From NCBI GenBank assembly GCA_033063855.1, contig CP093830.1:20026854-20090853 (forward strand): DNA of 64,000 nt, in the 5' to 3' direction. The translations under genes were made by a program, and so were the position numbers. This DNA comes from Smittia aterrima. Lineage: Eukaryota > Arthropoda > Insecta > Diptera > Chironomidae. The notes beneath the pieces were generated by a model, which searched no databases, was not told the origin of the DNA, and saw only the letters and a list, made by a program, of their open reading frames with translations. This document shows, piece by piece, positions 44,301-56,600 of the stretch; position 1 is the first letter of the stretch; every line of letters begins with the position of its first letter.

Positions 44301-47300
44301 TCTCAGCTCCGCCAACTATCAATTGCTCTGGCCAGTGCATGAAGTTTACTGCGTAACCGTAACATCCTCCACTGAGAGCTGCTCCGATGTCAGTCGATTG
44401 ACGGGATTTCTTGTTCGGCGCTGACTCCGGACATTGTGGATCGAATGGATTCAAACATGGCTTTTTAATGTAACCGGTTGAGATTCCTGCTTGCTTCATG
44501 TACTGTTCGACCTTCATGACTGCACTTTGATCGGTCTTTCCAACTTTTTCCTCGTTGTTGAACCTCTTGCTGATCTCACGAATCGCCTCCTCAAACAATT
44601 GCATTGGATTTAGCGACGACCAACTGATCGTTCCATACTTTTCATTGATCAATCTGGCGAAAGAAGAAAATGGAATTGAAATAAGATTTGGAAGAAATTA
44701 ACACAAGAAATCATGTCAAGCAGGTGTTGAAATATCTGCTAAAAAGCTTCGTCTTCCTTCTTTTCAAATAAGCTCTTAAGCTTAAACTTAATTTATGCAA
44801 AGGCCCCACAGTCCGAATAATAAATGACATCATCGGAATCATTGACTAGAGAATGTTTCTTTTTTATGGCGCTCTCCGCTATCAGGCGATTATACGACAT
44901 GAGCTCTGATGGGTGTTCTTGTTCGTTCCATTCGACAGCACGAACACCATCGAAATCTCAGAAATTTCTTTCATCTTCTTTTCGTCCATTCCTACGAAAC
45001 AGATGATGGAGACCGTAAGCAGCATTGCGTGGTGTTTGTGCCTCGATTCGTAGTAAAACTTTTCATCTTTTTTTTTCCTTCTTTCTTTCTTCTTCTCTTT
45101 CGCTTTCTTTCATCCCGTCGAAGACCTCCCGAGTCATCTTCGTCTCCCCATTAAGACATTAAAGCTACAACATCAATTCTATCAGGTTTTTTATGGCGTT
45201 TTCTCTTGTGAAGACTCAATCGTCTTCGTTTTCGATTTGTGGAGATGAAAAAAAAAAGTTTGAAAAATGGAAAATAAATTGAGTTGTTCGAAGAGCCCGG
45301 TTGGAGGGAATCGGAATCGATTTACTCGAGCGTGTCAATTTAGACATTAGGCGAATCAAGCTTGGAATGGAAAGCCGACGATAAGAAAGAATTCCGGTGA
45401 TTAATTAAGTCGCCTCTGCGATTTCTATGCGGTTTTACTTGGAAAGACGATCATCATCATCCACACCCGGCATTCTTTGATTTCTTTTGTAACACTTACG
45501 GTATGTGCGGATCTCTATCAGGTCCGAGAAGTTTGCTGCCCTCCCAGAAACAGTCGAGAGGTGTGATGATGGCGCAGGGTATAAGCATATCAAGGATTTG
45601 CTCCATGAAGTGCTCATCAAAGCGTGGACTCGATGGCAGTTGACATAAGTCTTTTAGCGTCCACGTCACCTCATCGATGTAGACCTCCACCGAGAGCGCT
45701 TGTTTGACAACCTTTAGATGCGCTAGAAGCGCTTGGTCATAAAGTATCGTCGCCTCTTCATTCTTTATCGTCTGTATTAATAGTTGGTTGTTGGTTGACG
45801 TGTCCATATAGCCAAGGGACTTTTCTGTATACGCAAGCTCTTGCTCTAGATTGCCACCCACCTCAAGCCACAATTGATTAACATTTGAGTGTATGACAAC
45901 GTTTTTCAGTCCAAGGCAGAACGTTCCTAAAACTAGCACGGCAATGAAGATGATGATGCTGGCGTGTTTCTCAATACTCCGGCCCAACTTGCAGAAATGT
46001 GACTGAAAAAGGTGGCGTAAGTAGATCGACGTTCGTCGTCCATCGGCTTTGTTCTGTAACGAAAGAAGATGAAGAAGAAATTTAATTTTGCGTAATTATG
46101 GTAAGGAATCTTTTAAAACATCGACGAAGATTGAGCAATTAAATGTCACGGCCTGAGTCGATGGAACGGAAATGCATGGTCGCTAAGTAAAAAAAAAGGT
46201 TTTAAGCCGGAAGTCGATGTAACATCAATAGACACTGCCACAATCGATTCCACATGCTTTATTCATAAGTGCGTGTGTGTGTAAGTCTTCAAAGGGCTCG
46301 AGACGTGATCAAGCAAAAAAGGGAAAACGAAAAATTTAGTGTTGAAGTGCATGGTCGGGAATTGGTGCACGCTTTGGATTTCAGAAGATGATGATGATGT
46401 TGTTACATGAACGTCGAGGGTTCTTCTCATTTTATGTTACTTACAAGGCCCTTCACTGTGAGTTTATAAAACATTTGAAAGACAATGAAGACGATGGATG
46501 CAAGACGATAAAAGTCATGACGAACGTGTACGGAACGAAAGTCTTGAAAATTAATTTGTCAGCAGTTGGAAGAGAGTTCAATCGACTTGCAACATTGTTT
46601 CTCAAATCTCTCCATCAAACATCCTTAAGCCAGACTATAAGCGTTCATTAAGTTATTCCACGTACTCGGGAAGGTTGCACTGGCACATCATAATGCGCAC
46701 CAGCATCAAAATGGGGGAAGGAATGGAAGAGAAATAATTTAAAAGACATAAATCATCAACCAAAGATTTTTTTCCATTCGATTTCTCTCGAAGATCGTAA
46801 ATTGCATTTCTCGTTTGGTGAGCTCCGCTCGATGATCGCTTTAAAATTGAGATAAATTCTTCACTCGTAAAGACAGGAGTATCATTAACAAAGTATCCGA
46901 CGGTTTGGCCCAACCCATCTTCGATCTTCTGACTAAAAGGAAAGAAGCCTTCGAACGCACCGCAAGGAGGAGAAACCAACCAGCAAGGTTGGGAATTCGT
47001 TCTGCACAATTTCCTGAGAAGCATTCGACTTTCTGGCCTGCACATGCAACACAAACTACAATCTGCACAATGTCAGAGGGATTTTTAGGATTCCTTTCAA
47101 GGCTGCGACAGAAGAAAACAAAGACGACGGTCGAGGCAAGTTGAAAATGGGATCGTCTCTCGTTGACTTTTCAAATGAAGTCATAAATAAGAAAACTCTT
47201 GTTGCTAATGGTTTCAAGGAGGATCAATTTGAAATTTCCTGTCTATTCGTTTGAATTGAGATTGCAACTTTTGTGATTTGCCGCGCTCCGATCGAAGTGT

Positions 47301-50300
47301 GAAGCAAATGAGTGAAATTGTGAAAGAGAATTGTTTATTAGAACCGATATCTCGTTTGTATATTTGCCGCGAAAGCCGCAAAGACGCGAAACGAAGAAGA
47401 AAAGTTATGCAGCAGCTACTGAAATGAGTAAGATTATTATTCTCGCTTTGTAGCGATCACTCTCGTGACGCGAGTTAGCTCTCTAAATATTTTCATAGGA
47501 GAGTTTCGTTAAGTTTCACGGATCGTAGCTGAGAGTGAAATTAAAGCGATCGCCATGCGAAGAGAGTCTAAAACAATTCGAGAATGTCGACGAAGATGGG
47601 ATTCGTCGTTGGAGGTTCTGACAATCAAACAATTGTGCAAGCTGTTCACTTCATATTCACGGACATTTCTTTCGGGCGATTTTACGAAATACGAGTCGAT
47701 TCGACAGCTCGAAACTATTTTATGCACAACGAAGGCCACCAAGTCAACATTTTAAATTAAATGGATCCATTGAGACGGTGATCAATTGAGATTAGCGATC
47801 GCGGTTTGAAGTTTTGAGGCGAATTTAAGTTTCTCTATGGATTTGCACAGTTTGAGGTGTTTAGAAATTCAGATTTCGAGTTGAGATATCTGAGTGGATT
47901 CAAATGAGATCAAAAGAAATCGTCTTTTGTTTTTCTGTTTGGATGATCAACAACAAAAAAGGCAGCAGATGAAGCTTTTGGCCTTGCACTTGATTATTAA
48001 TCTTCCAAAGCGCTTCTTCTATCTTAAAGAAGACTCATCAAAGAAGACGAAACAACGTGAAATTAAGTCATTACAAATTTTATAATAGCCTCGTTCGTCG
48101 TCCGATATCAGCATCGAAATGGAAGCTCCTCGCGTCTCAATTGTGCAAGCAACGAGCGACAGATGTTTCTGGTAAAGCAAATTCATCTCGTCGTCTCTCC
48201 TTTTTCGACCCAAAATAAAACTTTACAAAAGAATCATCAACAAAAGAGACATCGACAAAAGGCCCAAAAGAAGCAAAAATAAAAACAAGAAAGAAATCTT
48301 TTTAAAAATAAAGTAAAATTGACTCGTCAATCGATTCCGTAACGCGAAAGGGAGAAGAAGAAAAACAACATCTTCATTTACTCGGGGGTCTCCGCTTACG
48401 CCTTGAAGATAGAAACACACAAGCAGAAATGGGCGAAAGAAGAGAAAAGAAAGAGCAAAGGAACGAGAAAACCTTAATGAAGATATTACACTGGCGGTCT
48501 CGAGTCGCGCAGAGACGTAATGCGGAGCGGAGATTAACGAAAAACGTGGCCCAAAGTCCGCCGAAGCGAATCGAAAATAAATGATTATTGAGAAATCTCC
48601 GCGGTGAGTCTATCGCGCGGCGGCGAATGGAAAAACTATTTATTTTCTTTCACGTCTTTTGTTGCTGTTGTTGTTGCTGAGGCTGAGTCCGCTCTGACTA
48701 TAACAACTTTATCAAGCATTGTAGGCCCCCGCGAGCCCGAAGCCTCGTCGTTGGAAGAAAGAGAAACAACAATAATTTAATAGAGAAACGGCGGCGGTGA
48801 AGGCAAGGCAGGCAGCATGGAAAAAGTAACGTTGAGTTCACAGTTTTGGACTGTTTTTTTTTCTCCGGTGATTTCTGATGTAAATAGAACCAGACAAAGA
48901 TCGCGGGAGGTTGACGAGTTCGTTTAGCCTCTCTCACTCGCCCACATCATGAGAAATGTTGCGCAATCACTTCCTGAATCTTAAAACTTTCGCGGCACAT
49001 TCTCGCGACGTCATTCTTCGGTCACTTCAATCGTCAAACGTGCCCAACATCCCATCGCTATCGATTATAGTTCTCCTTCTCTCGTCATTCCACATTATTC
49101 ACGCGCGAGGCCCGAGACTCTTTCTCTCGTTTGTGGGCCTCCTCGGATATCAACAACAGCAACATTACTTTCGTGTTGGTGCGGAATCTCTGCGGGCGAA
49201 AGAGATTTATGTGTTGGACTCATCATAGTCACACAAACACACACACACGACTGTGGATCTACCGCATTCTCTCCGTATGAGTTCCAAACTCGAAAACTGA
49301 AGACTCGAGTTTAAACATAAAATGTGAGTTTTCTTCGTTTCACAAGAAAGATTGAAACGAAAAAAAAATGAATGTTGAAGCAACAAAAGCTGATCAGGTA
49401 GAAAACGACGAAAAATAAAGATTGTGATGCTTTCGAGGCCCTTTTTGTGTCCAGATTCCTCTAACTCGAGAAAAGGCCCAGCAGGTCAATTTTCTACTCT
49501 TTTTTGATGACTTCATTCGTGCCCGTCGAACAGAAATATTTTCGGAGGAAAAATAGCTATTTAAGTATAGGTTTCAGTTTCAGAAGATAAAATATGGAGC
49601 TTTGAGTCGTGGGGTGAGGTCGAGAGTGACGCTCAGCATGGACGGGAAAGGGTGAGCTGTGAAGTTTGTGTCATAAATCATTTGAAAGTCTCTTCATGTG
49701 TCTCAACTTATGAACAATCCCCTCTCAACATCTTTCGTTTAACAATAATAAGTCATAAACCAATTTCCGAAAAATAATCAGCAACAAATCCTCTCTAGGG
49801 AGATCATTTTTCAGGGATCGGCTTCGAAGCAGATTGTGTCGAGAGTTATGTGACACATTAAATTGGAATCTAACTTTACGACCATCCCACCCCACACACA
49901 AAATACATTTTGCTCCTTTGCATTTATAAGAATTCGTGTGCGAGCGCGAAATTGAATTAAGTGCGAGTCTGGGTGGCGCTGCAGGGTGAGGTTGGCTTTA
50001 GGACGTTCCGATGGTGGTCGCCGGTTGATGAAACCACATCAATTTATGCAAAAGATCAAGAAAAGGAGAGAAACCGCTAAGCCATCAACACAAAAGATTA
50101 TGTTCGATCGTAAAAGCCTGAGCGAGCGATGGCGATTTAATGTCTTAATCAATGTCTTGGAATCTTCATTTATAGACGTTTTAATTATCAATCTCGAGTC
50201 AGTCGACTACTCTGATTCGAACCATCATTAGCTTAATTATGTTTCGTAGTTCTCTTTGCTCTCCACTCGGCTAGTCATTAATTCGATCATAATGATTCAG

Positions 50301-51036
50301 CCGAAAGAGTCGGAGAAGTTAGTGAACAAACAGTTTTTCGCCAATCATTAACTCGATCGATTCCGTCAGAGTGGCGCTTAAATTCTGAGCGGGATTTCTC
50401 GATGACTTTTCGGCAACGGAATCGATTCCGGAAATTTTCATCAACGGTCTTTGCAAAATGCGAAAAAGAAAAAAAAAACAAGGCGAAAAGACGTTTTTTT
50501 TCTTCTTCATGTTGGGTGGTCGAGTAAGAGAAGAAACAACAACCGTCGAGGCAGCAGAAAACAAACGGTTTAGGCTGGTTGTGAATGGAAGCGAGTGAAG
50601 ACTTTTATATTGTTGTTTGATTGAGAAAATAATTGCGAATCTCTCCTCTGGACAGAAGAGAAACGGTTCATTTGCCTTCAGCGAATGAGTTTTGCTTTCA
50701 CACCGAACAATGTCATAAACCACTCAAGGACTGGCTTTATTGCACCTCACAGCCGAATTTCCTTAGAATTGACCTTCTCGAGTCAGCTCACATTCCACAA
50801 ATACTCAGAACCAGTGGTCTCTCTTTAAGCATAAACTGCATTCCTCCGACTGCACACACTTAACACGCTTTGACGTCTTTCTCAGAAGTTTAACTCACCT
50901 TTTCGATCTGGTCGAGTGCCAGCGCTGCATCGAACCAACTCGTTCTGATGTAGAGATCTGACAGTAACTTCTCATCCTCGATCGAAGTTTCTGGATGCGG
51001 ATCCGGCACTCGCGGCTCATTTATCGGAAGACCCAT
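41369..51036 (-). CDS. ptc: Patched, Hedgehog receptor (RND/sterol-sensing-domain protein)
   Basis: Exons 50899-51036, 45500-46053, 44125-44653, 42207-44063 and 41369-42145 give 1,284 aa, the length of Drosophila Ptc. Landmarks: SWFDAALALDQIEK near residue 33, TM1 (about 68-88), TPLDCFWEGS, PCLNPFDPQCP, GGCYGYA and HWPEQLIVGG in the first ectodomain, the sterol-sensing domain (about 440-600), YNYLSAWAWND and FYLHGLY in the second ectodomain, TM7-12, RISTPSPQP and VVQPEV-like IIVQPEVIVE in the tail. Patched represses Smoothened by sterol/cation-coupled transport and is inactivated by Hedgehog. Two oddities: Tyr520 (codon 43725-43727) replaces the TM4 Asp, and the tail has no PPxY. Intron 1 is 4.8 kb; introns 3 and 4 are 61 bp each. 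Confidence 0.97.
46054..50898 (-). other. ptc: Large first intron of ptc
   Basis: 4,845 bp with no nested gene supported. It contains a (TG)n tract near 46270, a (CA)n tract at 49230-49248 and a locally GC-richer, CG-rich stretch at about 48.47-49.2 kb. A perfect Gli/Ci 9-mer lies at 50513-50521, 378 bp into the intron. Enhancer content is likely for a patterning gene but unproven. Confidence 0.5.
50513..50521 (+). promoter_or_regulatory. Perfect Gli/Ci binding site TGGGTGGTC, in ptc intron 1
   Basis: An exact match to the Gli/Cubitus interruptus consensus. ptc is the classic direct Ci target. Two more perfect copies lie upstream at 53235 and 53617. Confidence 0.65.
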
Positions 51037-51479
51037 TCTTGCTTTTAAATTTAATTTCTTTTCACTTTCTGTTATTCGCTTTTCACTTCTTGGACACTTC
51101 AGTTTCTTTCCACGAGATTTTCTTTATTATTTCTGACTGCCATTACTCAAAATGTCATTCGATGTGCGCAGGATGATGAAGAACGTTGATCTGGAAAGTG
51201 ATTTGATGTCGTTTAGTTAAACATATCTCCACATCGATCGTCTTCGTGTCGATTAAATTGCACAATTTTCAAGCAAAGATTTCCGAAAAAAAAAGAGAAG
51301 TCTGCACAACAAATAAACCGTCTGAGAAAGAATCAAATCGGTTACGGTCACTGGCACTGCTTTACGATTTTTCTTCTCCTTCTCTTGTTGTGTGTTTCTT
51401 CTTAATGTCTTAATTTTATGTTTGTTTCTCGTTCTCTCTGAGATCTGAGGAATATTTTCATCGCTGATCGCGGATTCTT

Positions 51480-51492
51480 CTATAAACTGAAC
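51480..51492 (-). promoter_or_regulatory. ptc: Candidate ptc initiator
   Basis: On the minus strand TTCAGTTTATAG gives TCAGT at 51490-51486, with the likely start at 51488 and a 5' UTR of about 450 nt. GCGATCA, one mismatch from the pause-button consensus, lies some 25 bp downstream. No TATA box was noticed. This is a weak, motif-only assignment. Confidence 0.3.
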
Positions 51493-53234
51493 GATTCAAG
51501 GACCGAAATTTAATTTCATTCACTTTTGCTTGTAAAATTGTGTAATTTATGCCACAAAATTCACCGAAAGACAAAACTTCTTACATTTCTTCCATCATTT
51601 TCTTATTTTTCTCTTCCTCTCTCACAAATTTTTTTTTTTTTTTTCGTTAAAAATATCTTTGAGATATTTTTGTATCGTTTCCCTTTGCGTTTTACGACTT
51701 AATGAAACTTTTCCAGCGACGTGGGCTGCTTCAAACTCTTTTTCTTGGTTACAAAATTGCTTTTAGACAGCGATCACTTTGAAGATTTGAAGATTTCTTT
51801 GGGTCACAAAAAATTTCTTTTCAATTCACTCTCAAGTTGTTTTGAGATATTCAAACTTTTTTTCTTTAACTCCTATCAACTCCTTCACTTCAATTCTATT
51901 CGAATTCAATGTTTTCTTCACTTCTTGAATGGATTTAAAATCTTTTTATTCCAATTTCTAGACAGCGTCGCGTTTCGTGTCTTTCTTCGTCAAAGGTTTC
52001 ACTCGAAATGATTCTCGCTCTTCGATCAGAGAACAGAGCTCTTGCACAAGATCAGTCTCTTTCACATGTTTTCTCTCTCTTTCTCAGTTTTTCTCGTTCG
52101 TCTTGTGAGGTCCCCGTAAGCTTTGGCGTAAGCTCTCCCATTCCAACATATTTTTTTTACAATTTTACGATGCGTGCATCATAATTTTTTCGGGGATAAT
52201 TGCTGGCCTTTCAGACTCAAATGACTTAATTGAGAGTTTCGTGCAAATCTTTTTATTTGAAAATAATTCGAATATCAGAGATGAAGGGTTTTTAATGGGC
52301 ACTTAAAGTGGAGCCAAATGATTTTTAAAGGCCGTTGGAGGATCATTACAGAAATTCCAGGAGATTCGACTTTCGCGAAAAGATTTGATCTTGAATGTGA
52401 CGCTATCGTCACACGTTCCCCATGTCATTTTCAATGAATTGGTTATGCTTCTCTTGATCGCTTTTAATTCTCCGAGCTTCCGAAACCGATTTCTCTCGAA
52501 ATTGTTTAAATTCTCTCTGGAAGTTTCTGCAAGTTCTTGTCGATGCAGTGCGCGGATTTATTTTTTGTGCAATTTCCTTTCAAACAATTTGTAAAGGAAT
52601 CGCGTGGATGCAAAACGATAGCTTTGGTTTGCGCGGCAATTTTTTTCTTCTGTCGACGATCGTGGTTTGAGAATATAATTTTTTTTCTTTTGGGATTGGA
52701 ATGTGGTTGAGTAGATCAACGGTTTTTAGCCGAATTATAGCTTAAGGGCGCCTTCCAAATAAATTGTTTTGAAATGGAAATATTCATAAATGTTGTGAAG
52801 GCGATCGAGCTAAGACGAGAAGAGATTTCGCGTGTGAGTCGTTACGCAAGTCTTGATGAGTCGTCTTTGATTCTCAAAGCAGTTTCTTCTCTCTACCGTC
52901 CGTCGAGATTAATTAAAATACCAGCATTCAAATGACTCTACCCCCAAAGGAGAGAAATCGAGAAAAATGACCCGAAATCAATCAAACGAGCGAACCCTTC
53001 CACTCTATTGTTGAAAATATTAATGATTATTAATGAAGATCTCCAAAAGGTTCATCTTAACGTTTCAATCAAAACAAAATCGTAAAAGCTTCAAATGATC
53101 TTCTCCCTTTTATCTCCGAAAACTCATAATTTCATTTTTCCATATCAAACCTAAACGAAAAATAATAAAAATGTTATAAATTTTGAATTTAACTTCGTTA
53201 TTTCTGAGGAACAACAACAGCAACTCAAGAGAGA

Positions 53235-53243
53235 GACCACCCA
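53235..53243 (-). promoter_or_regulatory. Perfect Gli/Ci binding site (GACCACCCA on +)
   Basis: Exact reverse complement of TGGGTGGTC, about 2.2 kb upstream of the ptc start codon. Confidence 0.6.
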
Positions 53244-53616
53244 CGAAGCTTCCAAGGAAGAACAACATTTGTGTGTCTGTTGTCCGGTGCGGGCAAACCC
53301 AGTCGAACCCAAAATCGAGGCCAAACAATTTGCGTCCACAGAACGTTCTGCAACATCTGAGATTAGGAAATCGTCTCCGGAATGAAAACGACAAATTTTT
53401 ATTAAAGCCAAGCGAAAAAATATTGAAATGAAAATATCAATCTTGATAAATCTTCTCCGTTTCGTTTCGTCTCTTCTCGTCTTCTGCGATCCAGATTGAT
53501 CCACATGATATCTCTCGGGGGCTCAGCCTGGAGGGGGGAGAGAAGAACATGTCGCAAAGAAGTCACACACAGCAGATATGTACGGACGAATGCGAAGCGA
53601 TTAGCTTGAAAGAGAA

Positions 53617-53625
53617 GACCACCCA
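53617..53625 (-). promoter_or_regulatory. Perfect Gli/Ci binding site (GACCACCCA on +)
   Basis: Second exact upstream copy, 374 bp beyond the one at 53235 and in the same orientation relative to ptc. Confidence 0.6.
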
Positions 53626-56600
53626 CCATGAGACTCTGACTACGCTTCAAATTGCTTCGGTTTCTTTAGTTTCATTTTTTTTTATAATTTATTTGGTAGC
53701 AAGGAAGGGAAATGTCAGAGCGATCGCCTTGAAATGAAAGAAAATTTCGCGTTGATAAGCAACGCGACGAGATAAGCAAAACATGTTGCTCGTGTCGCAA
53801 CTGTCAACTCTTGTGCATCTCAAGTCGTCCCAACCGCCTACGATTAACCGATGACAAGCAGATTACTACGACTGCGGATGTTTACACAACGACAAAGTCG
53901 CGATCATTAACCAGATGGCACCGAAAAAAAAAGTGAAACGGTCCAACTTCTTTTTCTGCACAGTCGAGCGACTCGATAATGTGACACAATCAAAAATTGT
54001 GATTTTTTTTCTCTCTCTTTCGATCGGCTAGTTTCACATCTGGTGGACGTATTAAAATAAATGAAATAAAAATTGATCGTCGTCGGATGCTTGTTGGGTC
54101 GTTTCATTAGTGACGACGTTGTTTTGCTTGTTTACTTGTCGCTGAGGCGATGATGAGTGAGAATGAAAAGACTTGCAGCTGTGCATTGCTAACGAGAGAA
54201 TTTCGTGCGAGAAAACATCATCGCACGATCGCTCAGGGAACTTTCAGCTGTGATATGAACATATTTTGCATGGGATTGGCTTTAATTTCTACTCACTCTC
54301 CCCTTTTTAGTTTATGAGCGATATCAACGTTGTCTCAAGATGTCACATTTGGTCTAGCTTAAATTTTAAATTATCGACACACCTCGCGATTAAGAGTTTT
54401 CGAAATTTAGAGAAAGAAAATAATGAAAGTGTTGCGAATTCACTTCAAAAGAAATCGGACGATCTGCAAGGCTTTTGTCAACGAAATAGTTCACTAACGA
54501 ACTCAAATCAATGCCAAGCTAAGCAGCGCAAGATTAATTGAGTTGAGAAGGTCTTATGTTACATAGTCTCGTGATTTATTCTGTAAAAGCGATTGCCTTG
54601 TTTACGTGAAAGGTTTCATTGTCTCACAAGCTTCAAATTCTAAAGAAAGAAAAAAAAATCTCCGTGGACGATTCTGAAGAAACGATCTCTCGACTTAAAA
54701 CTAACTTCCCTTCACGCTTTTAACTTCTCGCCTTCAACGTCAACTAATCTTCCATTAAGCATTCAACTCCATTCTTCTATCACCTGTAACCTTCCAACGG
54801 AGTGATCGCTTCTCGGTCGTCTCATGAGATTCTTCTCGGATCTTCCTGTGAGCGCAATAAAAGCTTATGACAGCAATAAAAAGCAGCTTAATCTGATTCT
54901 TGATGATCAATTTTTTAATGGTTTATTTCGTTTTATGTCTTCGTCGTCGTTCCCCTGAGATCTTTATTCCCGTTTTCTTCCATTTCATGAGCCCCAATCT
55001 TACGTAAGAAATCAGAAAAGTTGAATAGCTTACGATTCTGAAAAAAAAAACTCTTCATTTTGTTGTCATTTTCTTCAGATTTTTCGTCTTTCTAACTTCA
55101 GCTTCAACAATTCCATTCATTGATTTCTGACAAGACAAACGAGAGGGAGAGAGCGAGAACGGCAAAGACACAGAGATTACGTATTGTCGTTGTCGTCTAA
55201 GAGATTTACAATCGAGTCGAGCAGAACACAGAAAAGTTCGACGACGACGACGAAAATAAAGGAACGCAAGAGTCATTTCTCAACTCGGACAACAATGTTG
55301 CTTGGGCAATTGCACAAATGAAGCCATTGATACTGAGGCAGAGGCTTTAAATTCTGATTTATTTACTTTTGATGCACGTTTGTCGCTTTTAATGGTTCCC
55401 GGAATATTTTCTTCATCGGAATTTCGATTTCAAGGATTTCTTTTTCACTTATGGGACAGGCAAGTCATTCTTCAAATGTCACTGAAATTGACTTGCTAAC
55501 AAATTAAAAGTTTCACGAAACTGCAACATTGTTGCGATTGCTTTCGGCGCTTTCGTGTTTCGGTATTTAAGTCAAATGGAAAGTTATTGAAATGCATTTG
55601 AATCGAAGTGACTCTTGCGCAACATTCTTCTGTTAACAAGAATCATAATCGACTGCACAACGCCTTTAATGAAACCTGAAGTTGATTTCAAAGTCCGTCG
55701 GGAAGTCTTCCTCTGCTCGTATTAATAAACAGATAAGCTCGCGCCACACAAACGGCTTCGACTCCATTCATTCATTGCGAGATGAAAACATAAATTTTTT
55801 TTCTGTTTGCGTTCGAGACTCTCGAGCACGAAAAAAAGTAAATAAACAGTGAAACTGTGAAAGGAAGACGAAGAAATAAAGTCAACTCAAACATGAAAAG
55901 AGTTGAGATTTAAGCTTAGATAGAGATGAAGTAGAATGTCTTCTTCATTCACTTTGAACGATCGAAATACTTGAAAGCTCTTCGAGAGCTTTTCATTTGA
56001 AATCGATTTATTGAGATCAATCTAGATTTTCTATTTTATCTATGACGATTCTCATTTACATTTCTCATTTGTCATGGGAATATAAATCTGAATTTTGTTT
56101 CAGACTTTGTTGTTGCGTCGGGAGTTGTCTTCTTCCTTAAATTTTTCTCGTAAACATTCCTGTGATTCCCAAGAAAGATTTTCTATTAATTCCCCGAGAA
56201 AGTTTCTCGTCACACGTCGCTTGGAATTATTTAGTTAATTCTCTGTTCGAGGGAAGACAGAGACGAAGAAGAAAAAAATCTTAAATTTATTTATTAGGTT
56301 GCGACGTATTTTTCTCCGGAGTCTTAAAAATGAAAAGTCAACTGGATTTTTGGAGTCGTTCGCCTTCAACTCTTGATTAAAAATAGAAATTAAAGTGAAA
56401 GAAACGAAAAACGACATTTCAATTAACACTCGCAGAGGTCAGACCTCGATCGTCAGTCATTTCTTTTCCCCCTCGCGCCTCTTTGGCGCACAGCAGCAGC
56501 TCAGTTATTAATATCATTTTCTTCTTAGCGATGATCCAAAAAGCCTTCTCGACATCAAGAAAATCTCTTAATTTTTTTCTCCTCGTCGACTCTCGATTGA

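Noticed and set aside
44910..44918. TGGGTGTTC in ptc intron 2 and GACCACACA at 56683 as Ci sites
   Set aside because: One mismatch each in the core; expected by chance more often than perfect sites, so not called.
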